Notes: generated by a model not told the origin, from the letters alone. DNA of 64,000 nt from an uncultured Psychromonas sp. (GCF_947489755.1 NZ_CANLFB010000018.1:1-64000); one strand, 5' to 3'. Counted from the first letter of the stretch, positions 26,155-35,440 are shown. Numbers and translations are program-made.

Positions 26155-27273
26155 TTAGCCTCGGTAATAACTTTGTGCAACAAACGGCATTTTTTCGACC
26201 GTCATGGCTAGCTTTTTACCGCGGACTTCTGCAAAAACTTCAGTACCAATATCCGTGAATGACGTGTATATATAACCCATTGCAACCGGCATACCTTTTG
26301 ACGGACCAAACGTACCGCTTGTTACCACGCCAATTTGATTATCGTTGGCATCAAATAATACCGCGCCTTCACGGACCGGCGCTTTCGTTTTACCAATTAA
26401 ACCAACACGCTTGCGTGATACATTTTTAGTCGCTATTTGTTCAAGTATTAACTCACTGCCGATAAAACCACCAGCGCGTATACCATCAGCACGACGTGCT
26501 TTGCTGATACCCCATAATAAGCTCGCTTCAACAGGTGTTGTTGTTTCGTCTAAATCATGGCCGTATAAACATAAACCACACTCTAAACGTAAAGAGTCAC
26601 GCGCGCCCAAACCAATCCACTCAACTTCATCATTCGCTAATAATTCACGCGCTAATAGCTCAGCTTGTTCAGCAGGTACTGAAATTTCAAAACCATCTTC
26701 ACCTGTATAACCAGAACGGCTTACATAACATTCAACGCCAACTAACTCTACTTTCTCAGCATCCATAAAGACCATGTTCGCTACGCTAGGGTTTAACTTA
26801 GCTAACATATCAACCGCTTTAGGACCTTGCAGTGCTAATAAGGCTCTGTCTTCAATGACCTCTAACTCAACATCTGACGGTAAGTTTACTTTTAAATGTG
26901 CAATATCTTGCGTTTTACAAGCTGCATTAACCACTACAAACAAATGGTCACCAAAGTTAGTCACCATTAAATCGTCATCAATGCCACCTTCTTCATTAGT
27001 AAAAAAAGCATAGCGCTGTTTATTACTTGGTAAGTCGATAATATCAACGGGCACTAGTTTTTCTAATGCTTTAGCAGCACCTTCACCCTTTAAACGTAAT
27101 TGCCCCATGTGCGACACATCAAATAACCCTGCGAATTCACGGCAATGTAAATGTTCTTTCTTAACACCTAACGCATACTGCACTGGCATATCATAACCAG
27201 CAAAAGGCACCATTTTCGCGCCCATTTCGATATGTAAAGCATGCAGTGGTGTAACTAATAAAGTTTCAGACAT
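26155..27273 (-). CDS. gcvT: Glycine cleavage system T protein (aminomethyltransferase)
   Basis: A 372-aa tetrahydrofolate-dependent aminomethyltransferase that takes the methylamine group from lipoyl-H protein and releases ammonia and methylene-THF. Family blocks: KMVPFAGYDMPVQY (near 20), LFDVSHMGQLRLKG with the catalytic-region Asp/His, SRSGYTGEDGFEISVP near 185, and GLGARDSLRLECGLCLYGHD near 222. The ATG at 27273 is preferred over an in-frame TTG at 27288 because GGAG lies 9 nt before it. It is encoded opposite to gcvH-gcvP and just after the XRE-cupin regulator, probably as its operon partner. Confidence 0.95.
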   Translation of the reverse strand: MSETLLVTPLHALHIEMGAKMVPFAGYDMPVQYALGVKKEHLHCREFAGLFDVSHMGQLRLKGEGAAKALEKLVPVDIIDLPSNKQRYAFFTNEEGGIDDDLMVTNFGDHLFVVVNAACKTQDIAHLKVNLPSDVELEVIEDRALLALQGPKAVDMLAKLNPSVANMVFMDAEKVELVGVECYVSRSGYTGEDGFEISVPAEQAELLARELLANDEVEWIGLGARDSLRLECGLCLYGHDLDETTTPVEASLLWGISKARRADGIRAGGFIGSELILEQIATKNVSRKRVGLIGKTKAPVREGAVLFDANDNQIGVVTSGTFGPSKGMPVAMGYIYTSFTDIGTEVFAEVRGKKLAMTVEKMPFVAQSYYRG

Positions 27274-27342
27274 TGAGTCGATCTCCAAAAAAGCATTGAA
27301 CGTTTAACTAGCGCGAAGTGTGCTAATTCATTTATATGTTAT

Positions 27343-27963
27343 TTACGATGCAGTAACCCATAAAATGAGCGCATCATCTTCACTAACAGAAGCAAGCATA
27401 TGCCCCATATTAGCATCGTAATAAACCGAATCACCTTCACTGAGGTTAACGGGTTCATAATACTCAGAGAAGAAGGTTATCTCCCCTTTTAAAACTAATA
27501 AAAACTCTTCACCATCATGACGGATCCAGTCACTGTAATCATCAAAACTACGTGCTCGCACTAACGACTTAAATGGCATCATCTTTTTATTCGATAACTG
27601 TGTCGCTAATAATTCATGTTCGTAGGTCGATGTGGGATGTGATTTACCCAATTCATTACGAGTAATATCCCTACGCCCTGTTGTATTGACCTTTTTAGGC
27701 GCAGCAAACAGTTGCGGAATATTAATATCTAACCCATTTGTTAACTTCTGCATCGCTTGAAAGGTAGGAGATATCTGCTCATTTTCAATTTTTGATAACG
27801 TCGAACGCGCTAAGCCCGTTTTTTGGCTTGCTTCCTCTAGTGTTAACCCTAGTGTTCGGCGAATTTCTTTTAAGCGTTCGCCCAGTTTAATAGGTGCAAT
27901 ATTTTCTGATGATTGATCCGTTGAAATTGTCATCGATGGATACGCATCTTGTTGTTCAGTCAT
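27343..27963 (-). CDS. XRE-family regulator with C-terminal cupin domain
   Basis: A 206-aa transcription factor. The helix-turn-helix domain (about 27-83) reads LGERLKEIRRTLGLTLEEAS and TGLARSTLSKIENEQISPTF. The cupin domain (about 130-204) shows GEEFLLVLKGEITFFSEYYE and LSEGDSVYYDANMGHML. It lies divergently from gcvH and directly upstream of gcvT. This suggests ligand-dependent control of glycine cleavage, with glycine or a related metabolite as a possible cupin ligand. A candidate operator lies in the divergent promoter region. RBS AAGGGGG precedes the ATG. Confidence 0.85.
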   Translation of the reverse strand: MTEQQDAYPSMTISTDQSSENIAPIKLGERLKEIRRTLGLTLEEASQKTGLARSTLSKIENEQISPTFQAMQKLTNGLDINIPQLFAAPKKVNTTGRRDITRNELGKSHPTSTYEHELLATQLSNKKMMPFKSLVRARSFDDYSDWIRHDGEEFLLVLKGEITFFSEYYEPVNLSEGDSVYYDANMGHMLASVSEDDALILWVTAS

Positions 27964-28292
27964 TACTGCCCCCTTCCTTTCTTTTTACTATGCGGCGTTT
28001 TAAAGAAAGTACATTACTACAAATTAACTCGTTAAAGTTTCCTTTAGGAAACTTAATTCAACTCATCTTAATAATTTTTAACTAAATGTCCATATATTAA
28101 GCATTTATTACCCTAAATAGTGTTAACAGCCTGATATTCTGACCAATTGGTTAATAGCAAACCTTGAAAATAATTCTCTTATTGGAAACTTTGTTATTGA
28201 TCTCTTGTATCAATATGGTAAAAATACATTACAAATCGTAATGCGCTTCAACGCAGCAGATAATCAAACTACATATTAGCTAAGGGAACCTT
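27964..28292. other. Divergent promoter region between the XRE regulator and gcvH
   Basis: The 329-bp region holds a 20-bp operator-like dyad (28035-28054), a 10-bp palindrome ACCAATTGGT (28142-28151) and a GGAAACTTT half-site (28184-28192). I looked for a glycine riboswitch and found none. Confidence 0.5.
28035..28054. promoter_or_regulatory. Candidate operator of the XRE-cupin regulator
   Basis: AAGTTTCC (28035-28042) and GGAAACTT (28047-28054) form a perfect 8-bp inverted repeat with a 4-bp spacer. A further half-site GGAAACTTT recurs at 28184-28192 nearer gcvH. Its position 71 bp upstream of the regulator gene fits autoregulation plus gcvHP control. Binding is inferred. Confidence 0.5.
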
Positions 28293-28670
28293 ATGGAAAA
28301 CAACTTAAAATTCACTGAAACGCATGAATGGGTATTAGACAATGGTGACGGTACAATCACTATGGGTATCTCAAATCAAGCTCAAAAGTTACTAGGTGAT
28401 GTTGTTTATGTTGATTTACCAGATGTTGGCGATGACGCAGAAGCAGGTGAAGCCTTCTCTTTAGTAGAATCAGTTAAAGCAGCGTCAGACCTTTATGCAC
28501 CGGTTACAGGTGAAGTTGTTGAAATTAATGAAGAACTTGAAAGCAGCCCAGAGCTAATAAATGAATCTCCGTATTCAGCGGGATGGATTGTAAAAATCAA
28601 ACTAGCAGATGCAGCAGAGTTAGATAACTTAATTACTAGCGAAGCTTATCACGCTGCCAACGAAGAATAA
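28293..28670 (+). CDS. gcvH: Glycine cleavage system H protein
   Basis: A 125-aa lipoyl carrier protein that shuttles the aminomethyl group between GcvP, GcvT and the lipoamide dehydrogenase. The lipoylated Lys62 is in VESVKAASDL, the standard motif. FTETHEWVL opens the protein and INESPYSAGWIVKIKL closes the fold. Its length matches the family. RBS AAGGGA is 7 nt before the ATG. An intrinsic terminator separates it from gcvP, so the two genes need not be made in equal amounts. Confidence 0.96.
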   Translation: MENNLKFTETHEWVLDNGDGTITMGISNQAQKLLGDVVYVDLPDVGDDAEAGEAFSLVESVKAASDLYAPVTGEVVEINEELESSPELINESPYSAGWIVKIKLADAAELDNLITSEAYHAANEE

Positions 28671-28712
28671 GCACATTGCTTAGCGTATTACATGCATAAC
28701 CCATAACATATT

Positions 28713-28742
28713 AAGGCGATTTCATTTGAACTCGCCTTTTTT
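28713..28742 (+). terminator. Intrinsic terminator between gcvH and gcvP
   Basis: AAGGCGA (28713-28719) pairs with TCGCCTT (28732-28738) with a 12-nt loop and is followed by a T run (28737-28742). It lies in the 106-bp gap between gcvH and gcvP. Partial termination would make more H protein than P protein. Confidence 0.75.
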
Positions 28743-28776
28743 ATAAACATACTTACTGCGACTGTTTAGGATGAAT

Positions 28777-31689
28777 ATGACTGCCAACACACTACTCGAC
28801 TTATTAAGTAACCAACAAGAATTTGCAACACGTCACAATGGCCCGAACCCAGCACAACAACAAACCATGTTGGATACCATTGGGGTCAACAGTTTAGATC
28901 AACTGATAGACCAAACTGTGCCAGCAGCGATCCGTCTTAAAGAAAAGATGAACCTTGCTGAACCGCAAAGTGAATCATCAATGTTAGCGTCATTAAAAAC
29001 GATCGCAGAAAAGAACGTCGTCAACCGTAGCTTTATTGGTCAAGGTTACTACAACACTTTAACGCCAAACGTTATTCTACGTAACGTCTTAGAAAATCCA
29101 GGTTGGTACACCGCTTATACGCCTTACCAACCAGAAATTTCTCAAGGTCGTTTAGAGTCATTACTGAACTACCAGCAAGCAGTAATGGATTTAACGGCAA
29201 TGGACTTAGCCAATGCATCTTTATTAGATGAAGCAACCGCCGCCGCTGAATCAATGACATTGAGCAAACGTGCGAGTAAAAGCAAAAGTAATGCGTTCTT
29301 TGTGAGCAATGAATTACACCCTCAAACTGTTGATGTTATCCGCACTCGTGCTGAATATATCGGTTACGAAATCATTACAGGCAGTGTTGAAGAGCTAGAT
29401 AACCACGATGTATTTGGTGCTATTTTACAATACCCAAGTACGACAGGTAATGTAACAGACCTAACAGACGTCATTGCACAAGCACATACTAAAAAAACCT
29501 TAGTCACTGTCGCATCAGACTTATTAGCATTAACCGTATTAAAAGCACCGGGTGAAATGGGTGCAGATGTCGTGATTGGTAGTGCACAACGTTTTGGTGT
29601 GCCAATGGGTTTTGGTGGGCCACACGCAGGCTTCATGGCAACACGAGATAAATTTAAACGTACTATGCCGGGGCGTGTTATCGGAGTCTCAAAAGATAGC
29701 AAAGGCAAGCAAGCATTACGTATGGCAATGCAAACACGTGAGCAACATATTCGCCGTGAAAAAGCCACGTCAAACATTTGTACTGCGCAAGCATTACTTG
29801 CGAATATGGCGGCATTTTACGCGTTATACCACGGGCCAGAAGGTCTATTGAAAATTGGTCGCCGTGTGCACCATTACACGGCTATTTTAGCAGCGGGTTT
29901 ACAAAGTGAAGGTATTGAATTAGAAAATACAGCGTTCTTTGATACCTTAACCATCAATACCAATGAACACACAAAAGCCATTTACCATCGCGCACTCGCT
30001 GAAGGCATGAACTTACGTAAGTTCCCATCGCTAGATGCAGCAACAGACAATACACCGGTGCAATTGGGCATCAGTTTAGATGAAACAACCACCGCAAAAG
30101 ATGTTGAAGATCTGTTATTAGCGATCACTGGTAAAGCCATTCTAGTCAGTGAATTCAGCGATACCATTGCAAAAGATGAGTTCGCTGCGATTCCAGCAAG
30201 CTGTCGTCGTACTAGTAAATACCTAACACACCCCGTCTTTTCAGCGCATCACAGTGAAACACAAATGATGCGTTACATGAAAAAACTAGAAAACAAAGAT
30301 TACTCATTAACACACGGCATGATCCCACTCGGCAGCTGTACCATGAAGCTGAACGCAGCGGCTGAAATGCTTCCTGTAACATGGCCTGAATTTGGCCAAA
30401 TGCACCCGTTTGCACCAACAGAACAAAGCTTTGGTTATCAAGAACTCGCAGAAAAACTGTCTGCTATGTTATGTGAAATCACCGGTTACGACGGCATGTC
30501 ACTGCAACCTAACTCAGGTGCGCAAGGTGAATATGCAGGTTTAATCGCCATTCAACGTTACCACCAAAGCAATGGCGATGCGCACCGTAATGTGTGTCTA
30601 ATTCCAAGCTCCGCACACGGGACTAACCCAGCGTCTGCGGCAATGGTCTCAATGAAAGTGGTAGTTGTTGGCTGTGATGCTGAAGGTAATATCGACCATG
30701 CGGATCTAAAAGCTAAAATCGAAAAACATCGTGAAAACTTATCATGCATCATGATCACTTATCCTTCTACACACGGTGTATACGAAGAGTCAGTACAAGA
30801 AGTCTGTGAATGGGTACATGAAGCTGGTGGTCAAGTTTACCTAGATGGCGCAAACATGAATGCACAAGTAGGGTTAACCACACCGGGCTTTATTGGCTCT
30901 GATGTGTCTCACCTTAACTTACACAAAACATTCTGTATTCCACATGGCGGTGGCGGCCCAGGTATGGGACCAATTGGTGTTAAAGCGCACCTAATTCCGT
31001 TCCTACCAGGACACATTGAAGTCACTGAATCTGCAGACAACAAACATTACGCAGTGTCAGCGGCAGAGTTAGGTTCAGCGTCTATATTACCGATTTCATA
31101 CGCTTATATTGCCATGATGGGCGAACAAGGTTTAACAGAAGCGACTAAACTCGCCATCTTAAATGCCAACTACGTGATGGAACGTTTACGTCCGCACTAC
31201 CCTGTTTTATATTTAGGTAAACAAGGCCGAGTTGCACATGAATGTATTATCGATATTCGTCCTATCGAAGAAGCATCTGGCATTTCAGGTGAAGACATCG
31301 CGAAACGTTTAATCGATTACGGTTTTCACGCCCCTACTATGTCATTCCCAGTAGCCGGCACGTTAATGATTGAACCAACAGAATCAGAAAACTTAACTGA
31401 GTTAGATAGATTCTGTGACGCAATGATTGCGATTCGTCATGAAATCACACAAGTTGAATCAGGTGAATTAACATTAGAAGATAACCCACTAGTGAATGCA
31501 CCGCATACACAAGTAGACCTAATGGAATCTGAATGGGCACATAGCTACTCACGTGAAATTGCTTGTTTCCCAACTGAATTCAGCAAAGGCGCTAAATACT
31601 GGCCAACCGTAAACCGTGTAGATAACGTATTTGGTGACAGAAACTTAATCTGTTCATGCCCAAGTATTGAAAGCTATATGGAAGATTAA
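28777..31689 (+). CDS. gcvP: Glycine cleavage system P protein (glycine dehydrogenase, decarboxylating)
   Basis: A 970-aa PLP-dependent enzyme that decarboxylates glycine and passes the aminomethyl group to lipoyl-GcvH. The N-terminal half carries [18 protein letters not shown] and [17 protein letters not shown]. The C-terminal half carries the PLP lysine near residue 717 in [20 protein letters not shown]. Length is that of the single-chain P protein. I prefer the ATG at 28777, which has TAGG 6 nt upstream; the in-frame ATG at 28771 would leave no spacing. A terminator follows at 31793. Confidence 0.95.
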   Translation: MTANTLLDLLSNQQEFATRHNGPNPAQQQTMLDTIGVNSLDQLIDQTVPAAIRLKEKMNLAEPQSESSMLASLKTIAEKNVVNRSFIGQGYYNTLTPNVILRNVLENPGWYTAYTPYQPEISQGRLESLLNYQQAVMDLTAMDLANASLLDEATAAAESMTLSKRASKSKSNAFFVSNELHPQTVDVIRTRAEYIGYEIITGSVEELDNHDVFGAILQYPSTTGNVTDLTDVIAQAHTKKTLVTVASDLLALTVLKAPGEMGADVVIGSAQRFGVPMGFGGPHAGFMATRDKFKRTMPGRVIGVSKDSKGKQALRMAMQTREQHIRREKATSNICTAQALLANMAAFYALYHGPEGLLKIGRRVHHYTAILAAGLQSEGIELENTAFFDTLTINTNEHTKAIYHRALAEGMNLRKFPSLDAATDNTPVQLGISLDETTTAKDVEDLLLAITGKAILVSEFSDTIAKDEFAAIPASCRRTSKYLTHPVFSAHHSETQMMRYMKKLENKDYSLTHGMIPLGSCTMKLNAAAEMLPVTWPEFGQMHPFAPTEQSFGYQELAEKLSAMLCEITGYDGMSLQPNSGAQGEYAGLIAIQRYHQSNGDAHRNVCLIPSSAHGTNPASAAMVSMKVVVVGCDAEGNIDHADLKAKIEKHRENLSCIMITYPSTHGVYEESVQEVCEWVHEAGGQVYLDGANMNAQVGLTTPGFIGSDVSHLNLHKTFCIPHGGGGPGMGPIGVKAHLIPFLPGHIEVTESADNKHYAVSAAELGSASILPISYAYIAMMGEQGLTEATKLAILNANYVMERLRPHYPVLYLGKQGRVAHECIIDIRPIEEASGISGEDIAKRLIDYGFHAPTMSFPVAGTLMIEPTESENLTELDRFCDAMIAIRHEITQVESGELTLEDNPLVNAPHTQVDLMESEWAHSYSREIACFPTEFSKGAKYWPTVNRVDNVFGDRNLICSCPSIESYMED

Positions 31690-32057
31690 GACGGTATTAA
31701 AAACGAATTTATATCGCTAATCATTAATATTTTTTAGCGTTTAAATTCGTTATGTTGATACTTTCAATAATCAATATTTAATAACAAAGAGGAGAGCTAC
31801 ACCTTATTCTCTGAATATAATGTAGCTCTGCTTTTACTTTCTAAAAAACTACTTTCTAAAAATCAGTTTCTAAAAAAATTAGTTTCTAATCCAGTATCTT
31901 TAAAAATTAACCCTGTTTAAGCGTAAGGGATTCATTCGTTCAAAAATCACTATTAACCATCATTTAAAGCAAGAAACACTCTCCACAACACAATTTAAAT
32001 ACATCGAAAGATACTCTTTAATCATCAAATTTTATTGAAATATCAAAAGGATTTAAA
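31690..32057. other. Intergenic region between gcvP and purU
   Basis: It contains the gcvP terminator (31793-31836) and a short run of TTTCTAAAAA-type repeats (about 31838-31885). The rest is AT-rich with no gene. A purU promoter is expected within the last 100 bp, but I see no clear match. Confidence 0.45.
31793..31836 (+). terminator. Terminator after gcvP
   Basis: AGAGCTACA (31793-31801) pairs perfectly with TGTAGCTCT (31821-31829). The sequence after the stem is GCTTTTACTTT. It lies about 100 bp beyond the gcvP stop. Confidence 0.65.
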
Positions 32058-32936
32058 ATGAAGGATATTGAATCAGTAGCACAAACCTACATCATCACTG
32101 CAGACTGCCCAAGTCGAACAGGCACAGTTGATGTCGTGACTCGCTTTTTATTTGAACAGCAATGTTATATTAATGAAATCCATTCATTTGTAGACACCAC
32201 TGAAAATAGATTTTTTATTCGTGTTGAATTTAGACTCGATTCAGATGCAATATTCAACCAACATGACTTCACTGAGCAATTTGAACAACGTGCGAGTCAG
32301 TTCGAAATGAAATGGCAACTCGCCCCAAGACCTTATAAATCGAAAGTCGTTATTATGGTGTCAAAACATGATCACTGTTTAAATGACCTTTTATATCGTT
32401 ACCGTACTGGCGATCTTAATATCGAGATACCGGCGATCATTTCAAATCATCCAGATTTAGAAGAACTAGCAAAATGGCATGGCATCCCTTATTACCACCT
32501 GCCGATCACAAAAGATACTAAACCAGAACAGGAAGCAGAGGTTTATAAAATAATCGAAGAAAGTCAATGTGACTTAGTGGTGCTAGCTCGTTACATGCAA
32601 GTGCTTTCAAGTGATATGTCTAAAAAATTATCTGGCAGAGCCATTAATATTCATCACTCCTTGTTACCCGGATTTAAAGGAGCAAAACCGTATTATCAAG
32701 CTTACGATCGTGGCATAAAGTTAGTTGGCGCGACAGCGCATTATGTCAGTGACGATTTAGATGAAGGCCCGATTATTACGCAAAGCGTCGACACGGTTGA
32801 TCACAGTTATTACCCAGAAGACCTAGCAGCCAAAGGACGGCATATTGAATGCTTAACTCTATCCCGTGCAGTACGTTACCATATTGAAAATAGAATATTT
32901 CTACATGGAAATAAAACCGTTGTGTTTGGTAAGTAG
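32058..32936 (+). CDS. purU: Formyltetrahydrofolate deformylase PurU
   Basis: A 292-aa cytoplasmic enzyme hydrolysing 10-formyl-THF to THF and formate. An N-terminal ACT domain (about 8-85, AQTYIITADCPSRTGTVDVV) precedes the formyltransferase fold. The latter has ARYMQVLSSDMSKKLSGRAI, the catalytic block INIHHSLLPGFKGAKPYYQA (near 195-214) and SDDLDEGPIITQ with the catalytic Asp. It fits next to glycine cleavage because both balance the one-carbon folate pool. RBS AAAAGGA is about 6 nt before the ATG. Confidence 0.95.
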   Translation: MKDIESVAQTYIITADCPSRTGTVDVVTRFLFEQQCYINEIHSFVDTTENRFFIRVEFRLDSDAIFNQHDFTEQFEQRASQFEMKWQLAPRPYKSKVVIMVSKHDHCLNDLLYRYRTGDLNIEIPAIISNHPDLEELAKWHGIPYYHLPITKDTKPEQEAEVYKIIEESQCDLVVLARYMQVLSSDMSKKLSGRAINIHHSLLPGFKGAKPYYQAYDRGIKLVGATAHYVSDDLDEGPIITQSVDTVDHSYYPEDLAAKGRHIECLTLSRAVRYHIENRIFLHGNKTVVFGK

Positions 32937-33069
32937 TACAAGTGTTCCTATTAAACATCGATAAGATGGAAGATCCCTATTAGTAAGTTATCTGGATTTG
33001 AATCGATGTTGAAGTGGTAAATAAAGCTTAGCTAAGTTACTTAAATAGATAAGTGTTAGAAAATAAAAG

Positions 33070-33099
33070 GCGGATCAGCCCTTTTCAGAAATGATCCGC
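33070..33099 (-). terminator. Terminator of the DUF1778 gene
   Basis: GCGGATCA (33070-33077) pairs with TGATCCGC (33092-33099). On the minus strand it is followed by CTTTTATTTTC. It begins 3 bp after the antitoxin stop, so no toxin gene can be co-transcribed downstream. Confidence 0.75.
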
Positions 33100-33101
33100 T
33101 T

Positions 33102-33371
33102 TTATTGAACTTCGCTTTTTACTGTAAACTTCTTTGCAGCTAATAATGCAGAGCTAGGACGATTCGCTTTATCACATGCCTTAATGAACAGATCAAAAAC
33201 ATCACTTTCTACAACTATCGCTTCATGTTCAGCAATAATATTTGATGCATCTTCGTCAATTAAACTAACCACGTATTCACTCAAACTGTTAAACCCTAGC
33301 AGCGCAGCTGCTTTTTCAGCTTTGGATTTTATTGTTTGATCCAAGCTAATATCTAAACGTGTAGTAGTCAT
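33102..33371 (-). CDS. DUF1778 (TacA-type) antitoxin, apparently orphan
   Basis: An 89-aa protein with an N-terminal ribbon-helix-helix DNA-binding motif (TTRLDISLDQTIKSKAEKAA, residues 2-21, then LGFNSLSEYVVSLID). The C-terminus is a toxin-neutralising tail (LFIKACDKANRPSSALLAAK). This is the DUF1778 layout normally paired with a GNAT acetyltransferase toxin (TacT/AtaT) encoded just downstream. Here the terminator begins 3 bp after the stop and purU lies beyond, so the toxin is missing. RBS GGAGG is 5 nt before the ATG. Confidence 0.8.
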   Translation of the reverse strand: MTTTRLDISLDQTIKSKAEKAAALLGFNSLSEYVVSLIDEDASNIIAEHEAIVVESDVFDLFIKACDKANRPSSALLAAKKFTVKSEVQ

Positions 33372-33687
33372 AGTAACCTCCAGTGTTTTTTATACGAAAA
33401 ATTTCTGTCATCCATAAAGTATAAACCTAATAACTTAATAGTAACTGTTCGAAGGTTTGACGGATATTTTTTTAGACGACATATATAGCGTAAATAATTT
33501 AGTTAAGTGTATAAATATCAAATTTTAGTGAAAAATAATATTCTGTACCTCCATCTGTTACATGTAATAATTCCATATAATTATCTGTTATATACCTCCC
33601 TATAAATTTCATAGTATTATAGTAATGAGTGGTGCTATAATTTTTAATCAATGGGGTTAGCTCTATTAATTAACTAAGGATTTTCTT
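33372..33687. other. Intergenic region between DUF1778 and a small-protein gene
   Basis: The 316-bp AT-rich stretch has promoter-like sequence for both divergent genes but no structure I can name. A pair of related segments, CTGTACCTCCATCTGTTACATG and CTGTTATATACCTCCC, lies at about 33544-33602. Confidence 0.35.
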
Positions 33688-33882
33688 ATGACAAAATTAT
33701 TAAAGCTTTTTGGTCTTGTTCCGACCGAAGAAGAAAGAGAATTACTTAAACATCTTCGTAAAAAAGAATCATCATCGATGAGAGTTATAGGTAGAGGCAC
33801 TCTTACTATGAGCGCTAAAGAAGCAAGATCTACACAAAAATCGAAAGAATTCATTTCAAAAATGGATAAACTTGTCGGATAA
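33688..33882 (+). CDS. Small basic protein of unknown function
   Basis: A 64-aa charged protein (TEEERELLKHLRKKESSSM, then RGTLTMSAKEARSTQKSKEF). It is predicted mostly helical without membrane segment. I recognise no family. The gene call rests on a good RBS (AAGGA, 7 nt before the ATG) and on the tight spacing of 11 bp to the next gene, which make it a likely two-gene operon with the membrane protein downstream. It might be an accessory or regulatory subunit of that protein, but nothing in the sequence shows this. Confidence 0.6.
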   Translation: MTKLLKLFGLVPTEEERELLKHLRKKESSSMRVIGRGTLTMSAKEARSTQKSKEFISKMDKLVG

Positions 33883-33893
33883 ACGTAGCTTAA

Positions 33894-34745
33894 ATGTTAT
33901 TACTACTCATATTACCAATACTAGTTTCCGGCTATAGCGCCTTTATAAAAAATCCTTACCATTACTACCGATTACATAGATATGAAGGTCAGTTACTTTA
34001 CCTAGAAAGTTTAAGGATAGGTTTTATGTGCACTTTGGCTAGTTTCTTAGTCATAATTTCGCTTAATGCATTTGTCCCTCCATATATTCAGCTTTGTAAT
34101 TACTCAATTAATATTAATGTCTTTGAGTTTGTTAAAAGCCTTCTTGATACCTTAACCGAAAATTCAGAGCAATTAACCTGGGTAATACTCACAACATTAG
34201 GTTCATTACTTGTCAGTAAAATTTACGTTTCGCTTGTAAAGTTTAAATTATCTTTGAGAGCCTTTGATATCCTTGATGCATTTTCTATTAGACGCATTAA
34301 AATATCATTTAAGCGTAAAAAGTGGTCTTCGAGAGAAGACAAATCTGACTTAACTTATAAAGAGCGCACTAAAATAATTCTAATGGCATCAGTCCTCAAA
34401 GATAGTCCTCTTGACCACTTATTTTTAAAATCTTATGTAATCGACGGCTTCTATTTAATGCTTACAATGGAAGATCGGAAGGTTTATATTGGCCGTGTTA
34501 TAAGTTTAGGTGAGCCAAATGAGTCATCGGGAATGGATCAAGAAATTACAATTACCCCATATATTAGTGGTTTCAGAAATGAAGATAATTTAAGCCTTAA
34601 ACTTACTACAAAATATACAGACGTTTCAAATGACGTATCACTTGTATTAAGGCAAGATAAAATAATAAGTGCAACATATTTTTCAGAATCAATCTATGAA
34701 GAGTTTCAACTTAATCAAAGAAAAAACCTTATTGTAATATCGTAA
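33894..34745 (+). CDS. Membrane protein of unknown function with C-terminal cytosolic domain
   Basis: A 283-aa protein. Hydrophobic segments lie near 1-14, 42-63 and 90-108. A basic linker with FSIRRIKISFKRKKWSSRED (near 130-149) leads to a soluble C-terminal half of about 130 residues. That half contains DSPLDHLFLKSYVIDGFYLM and RKVYIGRVISLGE, a small beta-barrel-like pattern in which a strand reads VYIGRV. No family is recognised. Base use is as AT-rich as the rest of the accessory stretch. It is the second gene of an operon with the 64-aa protein. Confidence 0.6.
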   Translation: MLLLLILPILVSGYSAFIKNPYHYYRLHRYEGQLLYLESLRIGFMCTLASFLVIISLNAFVPPYIQLCNYSININVFEFVKSLLDTLTENSEQLTWVILTTLGSLLVSKIYVSLVKFKLSLRAFDILDAFSIRRIKISFKRKKWSSREDKSDLTYKERTKIILMASVLKDSPLDHLFLKSYVIDGFYLMLTMEDRKVYIGRVISLGEPNESSGMDQEITITPYISGFRNEDNLSLKLTTKYTDVSNDVSLVLRQDKIISATYFSESIYEEFQLNQRKNLIVIS

Positions 34746-34908
34746 TAAAACAGTACATAATCGGGTAGCCAGAGGTATCTAGGCTCCCACAACCCTTACC
34801 CTGCTAAAACGCATTGCTGATCGCTATATTAATTCCTTTGGTTTTCGAACTACGACAAGGTCCTTTACTGGAATTTTTAATAAAGGCACTGGCACATGAA
34901 ATAGCTAA

Positions 34909-35019
34909 ACACTCATTAACGCCGCACTTGTTGATGAGAAAGGCATTCGTAGGCGACGGCGGATCCAATGGTTAACTGGTAGCCCTAGGCAATTAGAAAA
35001 TATTTCGCCAGAATCGTAA
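34909..35019 (+). pseudogene. Possible transposase relic (IS66-like fragment)
   Basis: An open segment of 36 codons reads INAALVDEKGIRRRRRIQWL then TGSPRQLENISPES and stop. VDEKGIR followed by a Trp recalls the DE-x-G-x-R block of IS66-type transposases. It is bounded by stops on both sides, has no start, and the GC-richer sequence differs from its surroundings. The family call is uncertain. Confidence 0.3.
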
Positions 35020-35053
35020 ATACAAATTTAGTTAGTGGATCTATTTTCCCGCC

Positions 35054-35084
35054 CCTTCGTGGCTAATCGGCTTTGATTTTAAAA
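35054..35084 (+). repeat. Solo partial copy of the CTTCGTGG repeat
   Basis: CCTTCGTGGCTAATCGG followed by CTTTGATTTTAAAA closely matches the segment CCTTCGTGGTTCAATCG...TTTTGATTTTAAAA of the 127-bp tandem repeat at 39001-39376, in the same orientation. The two lie on opposite sides of the immunity-gene array. Confidence 0.55.
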
Positions 35085-35230
35085 ATCAAATCACAATGTA
35101 TGGCAATTCCAGATGAGGATTATAAGAAAAATTTGATTACAGTTTGTTGTTATTGCTTTATTACCAAAGACGACTTTCTTCGTTTTTTATAAGTGAATTA
35201 TCGAAGATAATCACTGCCATCTAGAATTCA

Positions 35231-35440
35231 TTAAGAAAAATTAAAAGCAATTACTTTAATCAGATCAAAATCAATTTGCTCAACAGGTTTAGCACTTCTT
35301 GTAACTTCATCTAAAATCCCTTTTGCCACATAAAAATCACGACGCAGTATCTCCTGCTGTAATTCATAACGTTTACTAGCATTTTTTATATATTTATTAA
35401 TTAAGTAATCTAAGTGTTCAATTAACTCTTCTCTAGTCAT
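35231..35440 (-). CDS. Small hypothetical protein after the immunity array
   Basis: A 69-aa acidic-helical protein (MTREELIEHLDYLINKYIKN, then RRDFYVAKGILDEVTRSAK) with no recognised family. RBS AAAGG lies about 9 nt before the ATG. It follows the last PoNi-like gene by 68 bp on the same strand and could be the end of that operon. Whether it is an immunity protein or something unrelated cannot be told. Confidence 0.5.
   Translation of the reverse strand: MTREELIEHLDYLINKYIKNASKRYELQQEILRRDFYVAKGILDEVTRSAKPVEQIDFDLIKVIAFNFS

Larger units (their letters stand above)
34746..35230. other. Intergenic accessory stretch with relics
   Basis: It contains a transposase-like relic (34909-35019), a single partial copy of the CTTCGTGG repeat (35054-35084) and a near-perfect palindrome TTTGATTTT/AAAATCAAA (35072-35090). 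No intact gene is visible. Confidence 0.45.

Noticed and set aside
26345-26710. 121-codon plus-strand open frame antisense to gcvT
   Set aside because: It lies wholly inside gcvT, has no RBS, and its translation is Ser/Pro/Arg-rich as expected of an antisense shadow.
27964-28292. Glycine riboswitch upstream of gcvH or gcvT
   Set aside because: The conserved glycine-aptamer blocks are absent on both strands.
29364-29777. 137-codon minus-strand open frame inside gcvP
   Set aside because: It is antisense to a strongly conserved gene with no promoter or RBS.
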